Of a stretch of 64,000 nucleotides of DNA, positions 10,799 through 21,184 are shown in pieces. Positions within the stretch are counted from its first letter, which is position 1. Every line of letters begins with the position of its first letter. The DNA lies in contig JAUXPL010000043.1 of NCBI GenBank assembly GCA_030683605.1, forward strand, positions 1 to 64,000, in the 5' to 3' direction. The DNA is from Candidatus Altimarinota bacterium. GTDB lineage: Bacteria; Patescibacteriota; Gracilibacteria; BD1-5; UBA6164. The notes under the pieces were generated by a model. It was not told the DNA's origin. It made no database searches and saw nothing but the letters and a program-made list of their open reading frames with translations. Both the position numbers and the translations under genes were made by a program.

Positions 10799-11059
10799 TC
10801 AAGAAATATACCAATCTATTGATTCGGTTTTAAAACTTGTTTTTATACTTTCAAAGGCCTCTTTAGTATTTAATAAGACTAATAAACCTTCGTTAGTTAC
10901 TTTTAAATCAACAATCAAACCTCTTATAAATTCTTCTGGTTGAGTAATTCTCTTTATATGAGAATTACTAATCAAAAAATTTCTAATATCATCTTTTGGT
11001 AAGACAATATTAAAATTTGGAATTCTCGTACAAGGTTTAAGTTCATATAAATTAGACAT
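10799..11059 (-). CDS. Small canonical-code protein ending at TGA
   Basis: An 86-residue soluble protein (MSNLYELKPCTRI... to IDWYIS). It has AAGGAG 5 bases before ATG, TTGACA at 11113-11118 and TATTAT at 11091-11096 (16-base spacer). Its glycines are all GGN, it has no internal TGA, and its reading ends at TGA directly before a terminator. Read with TGA as Gly it would continue 25 more residues to a TAA at 10724, across the hairpin. It looks like a gene from a standard-code organism, or one meant to be read in one. The family is not recognised. Confidence 0.7.
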   Translation of the reverse strand: MSNLYELKPCTRIPNFNIVLPKDDIRNFLISNSHIKRITQPEEFIRGLIVDLKVTNEGLLVLLNTKEAFESIKTSFKTESIDWYIS

Positions 11060-11090
11060 TTTAACTCCTTTTTTTAAAAAATGTATTAAT

Positions 11091-11118
11091 ATAATATGTT
11101 TTTTATGTTATTTGTCAA
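11091..11118 (-). promoter_or_regulatory. Promoter of the small gene at 10799
   Basis: On the minus strand, TTGACA (11113-11118) and TATTAT (11091-11096) are 16 bases apart. The -35 box overlaps the last codons of engB. Confidence 0.7.
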
Positions 11119-11695
11119 GTAGTACTTTTTTGATACTTGTTGATAATTGTTTTATACCTTCTTTTTTAGTATTTGATACTGCTATTATTTCTTGTCAAAA
11201 AAATTGTTCTTTTGCATATGATAAACTTTTAGCTGATTCTGATTTACCCAATTTATCTATTTTTGATAACACAATTGTAACAGGCAATCATAATTCTAAT
11301 ATATATTTATACATCTCTATATCTACTTCTTGAGCTCAAATTTTTGAATCAATCAATATTACTACTTTTTTTATATATTCAGCTTTTTCTTCTATATACC
11401 AACTTATTAGTCAGTCAAGCTCATCTTTCATAGCTTTACCTAGTTTTGCAAATCAATAACCTGGTAAATCTGTCAAATAATATTTGTTTTCAACCAGAAA
11501 CATATTAGCTAATTTTGTCTTACCAGGAAGTGAACTTGTTTTCACTAATCACTTTTTTTCAAATAATGAATTCATAATACTAGATTTACCAACATTTGAC
11601 CTACCTACAAAGACTATTTCTCTTTTTTCATCTATAAAAACCTCTTGACTTCATAATCATACAGATTTATGAAATACAACTTCTGATAATTTCAT
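11108..11695 (-). CDS. engB: Ribosome-biogenesis GTPase EngB (YihA/YsxC)
   Basis: A 195-residue GTP-binding protein acting in late assembly of the large ribosomal subunit. The G1 loop is GRSNVGKSS (with Gly at TGA), G3 is DLPGYGFAK, and G4 is LSKIDK, all at family positions. The length matches the family (about 195-210). It is transcribed away from the membrane gene at 11769. Confidence 0.96.
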
Positions 11696-11768
11696 CGTTT
11701 ATTTGTTTATTAATTAAATATGTGTTATAATAACAAAGATTTCTAAAATATAAAATAAAAATAAAAAA

Positions 11769-13028
11769 ATGGAAGAAATAAACAATAATTTAGTGAATAA
11801 TCTTGATGAAAAATTATCTACTAAGCAAAATGTTTCAAATAGTAAATATTATGATGATAAAATTAATATAGATCATAAAGTCATTGGTAATGCTATTTCA
11901 GCATATTTAATGATATTTATATCATGGTTATTTTTGTTTAACAAAACAAACAAAAATATCAATAATTATTATGTTATTTGACATACAAAATCAGCATCAA
12001 CTATACATTTATGATTCTTAATTACATATATAGTATTTATAAGTAATTCATTTTTAGGTAAATTATGAATATTTTGAATATGATTAAACATTATTATTGC
12101 TGATATAATATTTATATGACTTTTAATAGCTCTAATTATGTGAATATACAGAGCACAAAAATGATTAGAATTCAATATTTGAAACCATATAAATATTTCT
12201 AACAAACATTCATTATTAGATATAAACTGAGACTGAGAAATAACAGAAGAAGAAAAATTGACAATATTTTTATCACACATTCCTTTTGTATGATATCTTA
12301 ATTATGCAAAATATAGTGAAAATAGCACAATTCAAGAATCTACTAGATTAAATATATTTATAACATTTTTATTAAGTATATTATATCTATCTGGATATTC
12401 TAATCTGGCAAATCTATTCTGATTATTTTATATAATATTTATTACATTTATATGAATAAATTTATTTACAAGAAACGAATTAATACAAATCAAATTAGCA
12501 GAATTATTTTCAGCTTATAAAATACGTTTTTATATAATTGTATGATTTAAATACTTGAAATATTATTTCAGCGAAGAACATTTCAAAGACATTTACACAA
12601 TAATAAAAAATGAAAATGATATAATAAAATCAAATAACGAAAAAGAGCTAATTGAACTTAATGAAAAAAAAGACTTAAGACCAGCAAAATTTTTACTATA
12701 TATTCCATTTATTAATCTAATATTTTTATTTTTTAAAAATACAAAATATACTTATCACAAAATAAATTGAATAATAATTACAATTCTAATAACAATTTGA
12801 ATATTTACATCATTTTATTGATATACAAGCTATAATATTATATTATTAAGTCTATTCCCTATATTGTTTTGAATATGATTTAGTAAATATAAATTGGATT
12901 ACAAAATACCTTTCATATTTGATATTTATATAGTTTTATCTAAATTGTTTTGATTTTCTAAAACTATCAAAGATAAAAGAAAAGAAGTAAATGAAATAAG
13001 TCTGAAAATACAAGAAAAAACTGTTTAA
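11769..13028 (+). CDS. Multi-pass membrane protein with an EF-hand loop
   Basis: A 419-residue protein. An N-terminal charged region leads to four or so membrane helices, then a soluble segment with DINGDGEITEEE, a textbook 12-residue EF-hand calcium loop (Asp1, Asn3, Asp5, Gly6, Ile8, Glu12). Both loop glycines are TGA codons, so the motif appears only with code 25. More hydrophobic helices follow and the C-terminus is basic. No enzyme motif is seen. A calcium-responsive membrane protein is a fair inference; the function is otherwise unknown. Confidence 0.8.
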
Positions 13029-13100
13029 GTAAGAGTAGGGACGCCCCTTGTGGGTGTCCTGATAATAAATAAATGTAAGTACACACTTTGTGGGTGTCCT
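13029..13100. repeat. Two copies of a short repeat
   Basis: TTGTGGGTGTCCT occurs twice, about 45 bases apart (near 13048 and 13088), related to TTGTGGGTGTATCCT near 21.14 kb. It is non-coding. Confidence 0.6.
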
Positions 13101-13108
13101 AAAGTCCT

Positions 13109-13137
13109 AAAAAAATTGAGCAATGCTCAATTTTTTT
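13109..13137. terminator. Terminator after the EF-hand membrane gene
   Basis: AAAAATTGAGC and GCTCAATTTTT pair with a short loop, followed by a T run. Confidence 0.9.
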
Positions 13138-13233
13138 ATATTTCTATAATAAATTAAACATTTTTAATATTTTAACTTTAATAAATAACAGTTTTAAATA
13201 TAATATAGTAAATTATTATATAACGTCTAAAAA

Positions 13234-14265
13234 ATGGATATTTTCTTTTATATTTGCTTGTTTATATTTGGTACTTTACTTGGTAGTTTTTGATCAGTTG
13301 TTATATATAGATTAAAAAGTCAAGAATGATGAATTATGGATGGTAGAAGCCATTGCCCTAAATGTAATACTATGTTAAATGCACTAGATTTAATACCTAT
13401 ATTTTCTTGGCTTTTAAATAAAGCAACATGTAAATATTGCAAAGAAAAAGTAAGTAGTATTTATCCAATATTAGAAATGTCTACATGACTAATATTTGCA
13501 TTAATCTGATATTTTTTGATTGACTACAATTTAATATTTCAATTAGACTGATTAGAAATAACTAAATTGTTATTCTGGTTAAGTATTTGATTTATATCTA
13601 TTTTGCTTACATTCTACGATATATTATTTCTAGAAATCCATGAATGAATAATGTTAACAGGTATATGAATTATTTTTTTAACTATATCAACTCAAACGCT
13701 TGTTCATGATTTTACTTTATTAAATATGTTGCCTGCTTGAATAAATAGGATTGATAGTTTTTGAATTTGAATTTCAGCAATAATTATATCAGTAGCAATT
13801 ATTTGAATGCTTTATGTAATAATGATAAAAGAATTACATGAATTAGTAGATTTAGCATTGATTTGAGCATCTATATTAATGTTATACTTATTCAAAACTA
13901 TCACTTGAATAAATTTATCTGAAATAGCTATATTAGATTGAATAACTGGTGTATTAATAATATTTGGATTCTTTTTCTTACAAATTATCATTTCAAGATG
14001 AGCATGGATGTGATGATGAGACTTGAGAATAGCAATAATGATATGATTGATATTAGGTATTAGTTTTAGTTTCCCAGGACTTATGATAACATATTTAGTA
14101 TGAAGTATTATATGATTATGATTTATAATTCATAATAGATTAACTAATAAATGAGTAAAATTTAATACTCAAATTCCCTTCTGACCATTTCTTTCTATAT
14201 GATTTTTTCTCACTGTATTCTATAGTAAAGAAGTAGCAAACATTATGAGCATATATTTTTGATAA
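13234..14265 (+). CDS. pilD: Prepilin peptidase (type IV leader peptidase)
   Basis: A 343-residue membrane aspartic protease that cleaves and often N-methylates type IV pilin-like precursors. The N-terminal region reads GTLLGSFGSVVIYRL, then DGRSHCPKC...CKYC, the paired CxxC zinc site. About eight membrane helices follow, and the second catalytic region is GGGDLRIAIMIG. It implies that type IV pili or a related secretion or uptake machine is encoded elsewhere. It is longer than the usual 250-290 residues because of extra central helices. It ends TGA-TAA (Gly, stop). Confidence 0.93.
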
Positions 14266-14351
14266 TTGTAAAGTTGTAATTATTTACAAAACAACAAATA
14301 TTTGATACAATAATATATATTAGAGAAACTTAAAACATAAAAACAAAAAAA

Positions 14352-14894
14352 ATGGAAAATAAAAAAACATTAGCAGCAATTAGAGATTTCATAATCAGTG
14401 CTGAAAAATCAATAAAAAGTGCAAAAAAATTATTAAAAGATGTATTAGAAGATAATAATATAAGTCTTGATACAGAATTAAATCTAAGTACAGCATGATT
14501 AAATAGTTATTCTAGTGATGATGTAAAAATAATTGAATGAGTATTCACAGGAGAAGAAATGCTAGGTTCTGATGGTAATAAATACCCTGTACCAGCAAAT
14601 TATTCATCTAAATCTAAATTAGTTCAATGAGATAAGCTTAAATTAACAATTGCATGAAATGGTAAAATGATGTATAAACAAATTTTACCAATAGAAAGAA
14701 CTTATGTTACTTGATTAGTAGTAAAAGAAAAAGAGAAATATCAAGTTGTATCAGAATGAAAAACTTATGACTTATTAACAGCTGCAGTTACTCACTTCAA
14801 AGCTGGTATATGAGATTCTGTAACTGTTATAATACCAAACGGTAAAATGGCTACTTTTGCAGCTATTGATGCTGTAATACCTAAAGATGCATAA
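14352..14894 (+). CDS. Conserved protein of unknown function
   Basis: A 180-residue soluble protein. An N-terminal helix (AEKSIKSAKKLLKDVL) is followed by a beta-rich part with GVFTGEEMLGSDGNKYPVP, QGDKLKLTI and a closing AVTHFKAGIGDSVTVIIP. I believe similar proteins are common in candidate-phyla-radiation genomes, but no function is known to me. It is monocistronic with a palindromic terminator behind it. It starts after an A-rich leader without a Shine-Dalgarno. Confidence 0.75.
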
Positions 14895-14903
14895 AAAAAA
14901 GAA

Positions 14904-15008
14904 TAAAAAAACCTCTCACTTGAATTCTCTCCCCTTATCAGGGGAAAGAGGCTACTGTAGCCCCTTGCTCCTGGGAAGGAGTAAGGATTCAGGTAAGAGG
15001 TTTTTTAT
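14904..15008. repeat. Large palindromic element between convergent genes
   Basis: The outer arms AAACCTCTCACTTGAATTC and GGATTCAGGTAAGAGGTTT enclose CCCCTTATCAGGGG and CCTTGCTCCTGGGAAGG-type inner hairpins. It serves as a terminator for both flanking genes. It is the same element class as at 4744 and 50424. Confidence 0.8.
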
Positions 15009-15014
15009 TGTGAA

Positions 15015-15482
15015 TTATTTCAAATTTACGAATTCAGTTGAATCAATAGAAAATTCTGATTTTAATTTATATGAATCTACTTCTTCAATATGTTGTCACA
15101 AAGTATTTAAAAATATAGATTTTTCTTCTCCAAATGGAACTACTACTCTTGCTTCAATACTTTCAAATAATTTTGCTGCTTCTTTTGTTCAAACAATAAT
15201 TAAAACATCAACATCTCAAAAAAAAGACATAATCTCTTCTTTTAAATCAAATTTATCATGAGTAATAATTAATACATGATTTCATGAAATAGTAAGACTA
15301 TAAAACAAAATATCAGCATATTTTTTTACTTCCAATAAAATTCACGATTTCTCATATTCTCATGGATACACAACATTTAAATCATCTATTTTTACTTCAA
15401 AATCCTTAGTATCTAGTGTAACTTTATTTTTAGATTTAGTTTCTAATGTCAAAAATCAATTATTATTGTAAATCTCAATCAT
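15015..15482 (-). CDS. Metallo-beta-lactamase-fold-like protein
   Basis: A 155-residue protein with the strand pattern of short beta-lactamase-fold proteins (VTLDTKDFEVKIDDLNVVYPGEYEKSGI, then GNHVLIITHDKFD, DVDVLIIVGTKEA and ARVVVPFGEE). The HxHxDH metal motif is missing, so a classic hydrolase reaction is unlikely. It could bind a ligand or act as a scaffold. This is an assignment by pattern only. Confidence 0.6.
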
Positions 15483-15672
15483 TTATAAATATAATTAAAT
15501 AATAATTCCTTCTCATATAATGAGAAAAAGTGTAACAATTATATAGTAATACAAAAACAACTATACAATATCAGTAATACAGTTTTTCAACAGAGGGCTT
15601 TAGCCCTTTGCTAATTTGTTTCATTTTTCTTTCTAGTCAAGAGAGGGCTTTAGCTCTTTGTAACTAAAATTA
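15483..15672. other. Intergenic stretch with a small direct repeat
   Basis: GAGGGCTTTAGCCCTTTG at 15593-15610 and GAGGGCTTTAGCTCTTTG at 15643-15660 are near-identical, and each can form a small hairpin (AGGGCTTTAGCCCT). Nothing else is recognisable. Confidence 0.6.
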
Positions 15673-16125
15673 TTATATAAAGAATGTTTTGTTCTTTCAG
15701 ATAATTGTCTGAAGATCAAACATGACTTTAATTTTTTTAATATCATCTAATGAAAACCAATCATATCCTACAAATCTCTCTGCTTTTTGAACAACAGGAT
15801 CTTGTTTTCAATTATACTTAACCAAAAACAAATAAACATCTTTATCTATTATTGGATTATCTTCCAAATATCCAGCCGTGAATGTATAATTTAACTTCGT
15901 AATAAACTTTATAACTTCTAAATCTTTTTTCAAAAAACCAGCTTCTTCACTGATTTCCCTAACTGCAGTATCTTTTGCAACTTCTCAATCTTCTATATGT
16001 CATTTTGGAATGACATACACTTCCTGATTTTTAGAATTAAGCCATTTTAACAATAAAACTTCAATTTTATTACCATTTTTACGATATACGATTCACCCAG
16101 AACTTTTTTCATATTTTTTTGCCAT
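15673..16125 (-). CDS. Nudix hydrolase
   Basis: A 150-residue Nudix protein. The 23-residue Nudix box is complete: Gly, five residues, Glu, seven residues, then REISEEAGF. It starts MAKKYEKSSGGIVYRKNG, a pattern common in dinucleoside polyphosphate hydrolases. The substrate is not certain, but removal of Ap4A-type or damaged nucleotides is usual. It is monocistronic. Confidence 0.92.
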
Positions 16126-16424
16126 AAATTTTATTGGGGGCTAATCTATCTAAACTACTGTATAATATAAATAAAAAAACAAATATTTCAAGTTCTTTTG
16201 TAATTTAGTGATATTTTTTAGAAAAATTAATTAGATAATATTATCAAATAAGTCTTAAAAATATATTTTATTACATAATAAAATAGCTATTTTGTCAACA
16301 GATTTTTAGATAATTGCATTTCATATATTTGCATATAACTTTTTTATATGATAACATTTATATATACAAATAATCCTTACAAATTATAAGGAGTATAAAA
16401 ATTTAAAAATAAAAACAAAAACAA
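16126..16424. other. Divergent intergenic region before the sortase gene
   Basis: About 300 AT-rich bases. A small hairpin (CCTTACAAATTATAAGG, 16375-16391) ends in AAGGAG, about 30 bases before the sortase ATG, which is too far for a normal ribosome binding site. No gene is visible. Confidence 0.5.
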
Positions 16425-17474
16425 ATGAAAGATAGTAATTTAGAAAATTTTGATATTTTAGATAATATTGATTTGTCTGCTACATATTCAGAAAATCAAG
16501 AAAAAACATCATTAGATGAAACATATTTAACACAACAAAATATAGAATTAAATTCAAATAATGTACAAACTTTAGATATTAGTAGTATTACATTAACAGA
16601 AACAAATTTAGAAGATGAATTATCTAAAGAAATTGAAGCAATTAAATCTGATGAAGTAGTTAATATAATTGAAAATTCTAATATTAAAAAAATAGTGAAA
16701 AAAAATAATTCAATTGTAAGTTGATTTCTATTTTTAAGTAAATATGCTTTAACATCTAGTTTAATATTTTGAGTATTACTTATATCAACAAATTATAGTG
16801 CATATTTCAATATCGCAAAAAGTTATATATTCAAATCAGAATTGGAATCAAGAGAAAATAAGTTGATCTCTTCTGTAGAAGCAGCAAGTATAAAAGAAAA
16901 ATATGCTGAAGAAAAAATTAAAGAATTAGAAAAAAAAGATGATTTAGATAGTGAACATTCAATTAGAAAAATGAAAAAAACTCAAGATAAAGAAAATATT
17001 AATTTAAATATTGATATTACACCTTATGAAAATAGATTGGTAATTCCAAAAATTTGAAAAAATGTACCATTAGTAGATATAAAAAATAGAACAGTAGAAT
17101 GACAAAAAGAATTACACTGAATATTTATGAAAGAATTAGAAAAAGGTATTATAAGGTATCCTGGCAGTGCTAAACCTGGTCAAATATGAAATTCATTTAT
17201 ATTCTGACATTCTTCTAATTTTCCTTGGGCAAAATGAGAATATAATGAAGTATTTGCACTTTTGGATAAAGTAACATATGATGATGAGATTGTAGTATAT
17301 TATTGACAAGAAAAATATACATATAAAATAACACAAAAAAAAGTTATTACTCCAGGTGATGTATCTGTTCTAGATAAAAAAAGTGACAAAAAAGAAATTA
17401 CTCTTATGACTTGTTGGCCTATATGAACTACACTTAACAGATTAATAGTTACTTGAGAATTAGTAAAAAAATAA
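16425..17474 (+). CDS. Sortase-family cysteine transpeptidase
   Basis: A 349-residue protein. A 100-residue acidic, low-complexity cytoplasmic tail is followed by one membrane helix (about 104-125), a Lys/Glu-rich coiled stretch, and a C-terminal sortase domain. The catalytic triad is visible: His in IFGHSSNFPW, Cys in LMTCWP and Arg in TLNRLIV. Sortases join surface proteins to acceptors, so the target proteins and a cell-surface anchor should exist elsewhere. The long N-terminal cytoplasmic part is unusual. The small membrane gene at 17494 follows by 19 bases. Confidence 0.92.
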
Positions 17475-17493
17475 TAAAAAATAATTAAATATT

Positions 17494-17766
17494 ATGGTTT
17501 GATTTGAATACAAATATGTAACATCAACTGATATAATGAAAAATATAAAACTTTTAACAGAGTATACTAATTTTGAGTATTCTCTATTAATTGCTTGAAT
17601 TTTTATCTTAATTTTAATTATTTATTATATTATCCCAACATTTAATATATATATAAAATATAATGAAAAACAAGCTGCAATAATAAGTAGAAAAAAAATG
17701 ATAAAGCAAATAGCAATGCAAAAAGATATAAATGATGAAATAGAAAAAGAGTTAAATATTTGATAA
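17494..17766 (+). CDS. Small single-span membrane protein
   Basis: A 90-residue protein with one hydrophobic segment (about 32-55, LLIAGIFILILIIYYIIP) and a basic C-terminal helix. It is in an operon with the sortase gene and may be an accessory of it. It ends TGA-TAA. The family is not recognised. Confidence 0.65.
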
Positions 17767-17769
17767 TCA

Positions 17770-17803
17770 ATAAAAGACTAGAAAATTTTCTAGTCTTTTA
17801 TTC
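17770..17803. terminator. Bidirectional terminator
   Basis: AAAAGACTAGAAAA and TTTTCTAGTCTTTT form a perfect hairpin shared by the convergent genes at 17494 and 17790. The stop codon of the minus-strand gene lies inside the stem. Confidence 0.9.
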
Positions 17804-18596
17804 TATTTATATTTTTATTTAAGTCTGATAATAGTAATCAGTAAGAATACATAACGGAATTATTTATAAAAAATCTATTGTAAACATATTTTCTATTTAA
17901 TAAATAATTATAAATACTAACATCTGTTCTATAATATTCACTATCTTTTATATATGGTAAATTATCGTTTAATATATTTTCATAAGAAAAAATATAAAAG
18001 TTAGTAAGATATTTTTCATATTGGTTTTTTGAAAAAAATAAATTATCTTTAAAATTTATATTAGATATAGAATCATTATATAACTTTTGAAAAAATATTT
18101 TTAAAATATAATCATAATTATATTCAATTTTTACTCATTTAATTCATAATTTAGCCTTTTTTTCTAATAGTTTTAAAATATCTGAATTTAATTTAGAGAT
18201 TCACTGTATGTTATTAATTGTATTTATCTTAGAATTTACATATTCGACATCTTTATTAAAATTTTCTTCAGTAATACATTCATTATTTAAACAAATATCA
18301 TAATTATAAGTATTTTCTATAAAATTATTATTGGAATTTATTAAAAAAATATTTTTATTTTCTTTTATATCAATATAAGAATAAAAAAAACAATATACAG
18401 AAAATAACAATGTAAAAAATAAATAAAATGATAATATTTTAGTATTCCTTAACTTATATATTTTATATAAAAAATATATAACAACTAAAAGTGATATAAT
18501 AAATACCATTAACAGAAAAAAACTACCAAAAACAAAAAACAAATTTATACTAAAAAATCAAACAAAACTAAATAATATCAATAAGAGTAAATACAT
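17790..18596 (-). CDS. Membrane protein of unknown function
   Basis: A 268-residue protein. Three membrane helices fill about residues 1-80, and the rest is Asn/Tyr/Lys-rich and probably outside the membrane (two Cys in ICLNNECITEEN). The C-terminus reads through one TGA and stops at TAG inside the terminator. No motif is recognised. Confidence 0.65.
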
Positions 18597-18633
18597 AAAA
18601 ATTCTATTATTAAAGTAAAGTGCATAGATATTA

Positions 18634-18662
18634 TTGACAAAAAAAAAAAAAAATCAATACAT
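18634..18662 (+). promoter_or_regulatory. Promoter of the secreted small protein
   Basis: TTGACA at 18634-18639, a 16- to 17-base poly-A spacer, then AATACAT as a weak -10. Confidence 0.5.
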
Positions 18663-18702
18663 TTTCAAAGCTTTCAATTCCGAAAGTAAAAAGGAGTAAA
18701 TA

Positions 18703-19032
18703 ATGAAAAAATTGTTAGTTTTAGCTATGTTTATCTTTGCATTTTCAACAAGTGCAAATGCATTAACTATGAGTAATAACTCTTGTAATCCTCAAGCTGG
18801 ACAAGTGTATGTAACAGTTGCTGCTAGTGCATGGGATGTTTTATACCATGGTAATGTGGTATTTAAAGTGAGAAATTCTCAATTAGTTTGGAGAACAGTA
18901 TCAAAACCGATGAACATAGGTACAAACACTTATGCATTAAGTGTTTTTCAAGAAACTGACCTAGATGATGTTTCACAATATAACATCGGAACTAATAAAA
19001 CAACTGTTATTGTTAGTGCATGCAATAATTAA
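18703..19032 (+). CDS. Small secreted protein, canonical-code style
   Basis: A 109-residue protein with a classic signal peptide (MKKLLVLAMFIFAFSTSANA, cleavage likely after AxA near residue 20) and a beta-rich mature part with two Cys (NSCN near the start, SACNN at the end) that could form a disulfide. A strong AAGGAG lies 7-8 bases before ATG. All its glycines are GGN, and it uses TGG for Trp and richer codons than its neighbours. This suggests recent transfer or use outside the local code. It stops at TAA before its own terminator. The family is unknown. Confidence 0.75.
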   Translation: MKKLLVLAMFIFAFSTSANALTMSNNSCNPQAGQVYVTVAASAWDVLYHGNVVFKVRNSQLVWRTVSKPMNIGTNTYALSVFQETDLDDVSQYNIGTNKTTVIVSACNN

Positions 19033-19052
19033 CAATTAGGGACATTGTAAAC

Positions 19053-19081
19053 AAAAAGACTAGTATTTTTCTAGTCTTTTT
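19053..19081. terminator. Bidirectional terminator between convergent genes
   Basis: AAAAAGACTAG and CTAGTCTTTTT pair. The TAG stop of rlmE on the minus strand lies in the stem. Confidence 0.9.
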
Positions 19082-19748
19082 TGCTTAAACAAATGATATA
19101 TTCTTCATGACTACTATCACGACAAGCCAATGGTTTATATGTTTTCATATCTGAAAATCTTTTTTTTACTTGTTGTACCAAATCATTGAAATCCTCTCAC
19201 TTAAATACTTTTAATAGCATATTTCATCACTTTTTCAAAAATCTATCACTAAATTTACATATTTCTATATTTAGTTCTACTGATGCATATTGATCAACAT
19301 CAAATCTACCAGTTGTATTTGGTGCTATATCTGAAGTAATCAAATCAAATTGATCATCCCCTATTTTTGATATTACTTGCTCTGATAACTTATCATAATC
19401 AAATATATCACACACAATTGTAGAAACATTAGGATAAGAAAAAGGTTTACATTCCTTCAAATCAACTCATATAATAGTTTTTTCTCTTACTATATTACGA
19501 ATAGCTTGCAAAAAACTACCAGGTGCACATCATATATCTATTACAGAATATTCAGGTTTAATTAAATCAAATCTCTTTTGTATTTCTAATAATTTATATA
19601 TACTTCTAGCTCTATATCAAGCCTTTTTTGCCTGGATTGCATATTCATCATTTACAATATAAGAACCTTTATTTACTTTTTTCTTTCTATGAAATCATGT
19701 TTTTATAGGTGTAGCTTTTTTGTTCTCTGCTCTATTTATTTTTGCCAT
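19071..19748 (-). CDS. rlmE: 23S rRNA 2'-O-methyltransferase RlmE (FtsJ)
   Basis: A 225-residue SAM-dependent methyltransferase for U2552 of 23S rRNA. The first part is basic (KTGFHRKKKVNKG), then come YRARSIYKLLEI, the SAM loop DIGCAPGSFLQA, LITSDIAPNTTG with the catalytic Asp and LLKVFKGED with the catalytic Lys. The length is typical. It begins 8 bases after the VanY-type gene, so the three genes from 20943 form an operon. Confidence 0.95.
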
Positions 19749-19756
19749 AATTAATT

Positions 19757-20668
19757 TTATTTATAATACTGAGCTAATGTTAAATTATTGTTTCTCAAAT
19801 AAGTAGCTAAATCTACTCAAACATATCTCCAATGCCAAGGCTCTATCTCATATCAATCTATTTTTAATCATTTTTGATAAGTATTATGAAAACCATATTT
19901 GTGAGCATTTTCATCTAACCATTTATAATATTTTTGTAGTTTTTCATTATTTTTCCAATATGAATTTGTAGAAGCAGACCATAAATCAATTGCTAATCAT
20001 GATTGATGTTCACTATATCAAGCTTTTGCACATAAATTATCTGGACATCATCAATTTTTAATTCATTTTTGATAATCATATGATCTATAAGCACTTACTA
20101 CTTCTATTTTTTCTCAATAATCTGTAAAAAATTGTTTGGCCATAGATTGTAATGAATCATTTGCAATACTTCTTAATAATTGACTTCATCATTTAGTGTC
20201 AAAAACATATTCTGAAGAGATTTTTACTAGTCATGATGGAACATATTTTTTATTATTGAAACTCTTATTTGATGTTACAAATTTTTTAATAGAATCATCA
20301 CTAATAGGATCAAAAACTGTATCAACTTCTCATAAATAATTTGTTAATGTATTTCAAGATTTACTAGTTAAATTATTTATATTTTTTTGATTTTGAATTT
20401 CTTGAAATTCTTTTTCTTTTGCAATCCTTAATTCTTCTTGTTCTTCAAATACTTTTTTTTCATTTAACTTAATTTTTACTATTTCTGCAATTATTTTTTC
20501 GGCTTCTATTCTTTTTATTTCAATATCTTGTCTAACTAATTTTATCTCTTGTTTTTTTAAATAAATTATAATTCCCATTACAAATAAATAAATTAGCATA
20601 AAAAATATAACTAATAATAATGAATATTTTAGTTTATTAACTTTTATTTCTTTTATTATATTTAACAT
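19757..20668 (-). CDS. Membrane-anchored D-alanyl-D-alanine carboxypeptidase (VanY/M15 family)
   Basis: A 303-residue protein. One N-terminal membrane helix (about 15-38) and a Lys/Glu coiled-coil stretch are followed by a peptidase M15B domain. The zinc and catalytic motifs are visible as SEHQSGLAIDLW and EPWHWRYVG. It trims the terminal D-Ala of peptidoglycan stem peptides. It lies 5 bases after the small membrane gene at 20674, which has a similar topology. Confidence 0.92.
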
Positions 20669-20673
20669 AAATA

Positions 20674-20943
20674 TTATTTTTTATTAATTATACTATCAAT
20701 TGATACTTTAAACTCATCATAAGTTTCATATTCAGCATCTGTTTGATTATTTTTTAATCTGATTATTTCTGTAATCTTATTTTTTTCATCTACTCTTTTA
20801 TTATATGAATCATTATACATTTCATCAATACCAGTGATTGTAGTATAAAAAACAGTAATAAGCCAAATAATATAAGCTAATAAAAGCAAAAGAATTATTT
20901 GTTTATAATTTATAAAACCTAGAATATCTTTTTTAAATTTCAT
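20674..20943 (-). CDS. Small membrane protein, FtsL-like in shape
   Basis: An 89-residue protein with one membrane helix (about 15-37) and a short charged helical tail. The position before a peptidoglycan carboxypeptidase and the topology resemble small division proteins such as FtsL, but there is no sequence signature, so this is only a suggestion. Confidence 0.6.
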   Translation of the reverse strand: MKFKKDILGFINYKQIILLLLLAYIIWLITVFYTTITGIDEMYNDSYNKRVDEKNKITEIIRLKNNQTDAEYETYDEFKVSIDSIINKK

Positions 20944-21034
20944 AGTATAAAAATCAAAAAATAATTTATTTTAACAATCTAATTATATCATAAATAAAAT
21001 AATATACAAATCACTTATGCTAGATATCATAACT

Positions 21035-21176
21035 CACCCTTGTCCACAGGATACACCTTCGGATAAATTCTCCAGCTAAAGCTGGAGAGGCTCATTTTTT
21101 TGTAGCCACTTTCTCTGGCGTGCGAGAAAGGATTTATCCCCTTGTGGGTGTATCCTTTAGGGCAGGATTAAGTTAT
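21035..21176. repeat. Large palindromic element
   Basis: The arms ATAACTCACCCTTGTCC and GGGCAGGATTAAGTTAT enclose CTCCAGCTTTAGCTGGAG-type and CGGATAAATTC/GGATTTATCC hairpins. It lies between the divergent MBL and small-membrane genes and may terminate the MBL gene. It is related to 4744 and 50424. Confidence 0.75.
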
Positions 21177-21184
21177 GAAAAATA

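Noticed and set aside
10799-11059. Assembly contamination by a standard-code organism as explanation for the AGGAG-led genes
   Set aside because: Each lies within a few bases of code-25 genes on both sides (its -35 box overlaps the end of engB), so a local contig error at six places is unlikely. Import or special expression fits better.
14887-15261. A 124-residue plus-strand frame running through a palindrome
   Set aside because: It starts in the terminator of the gene at 14352 and runs antisense to the gene at 15015.
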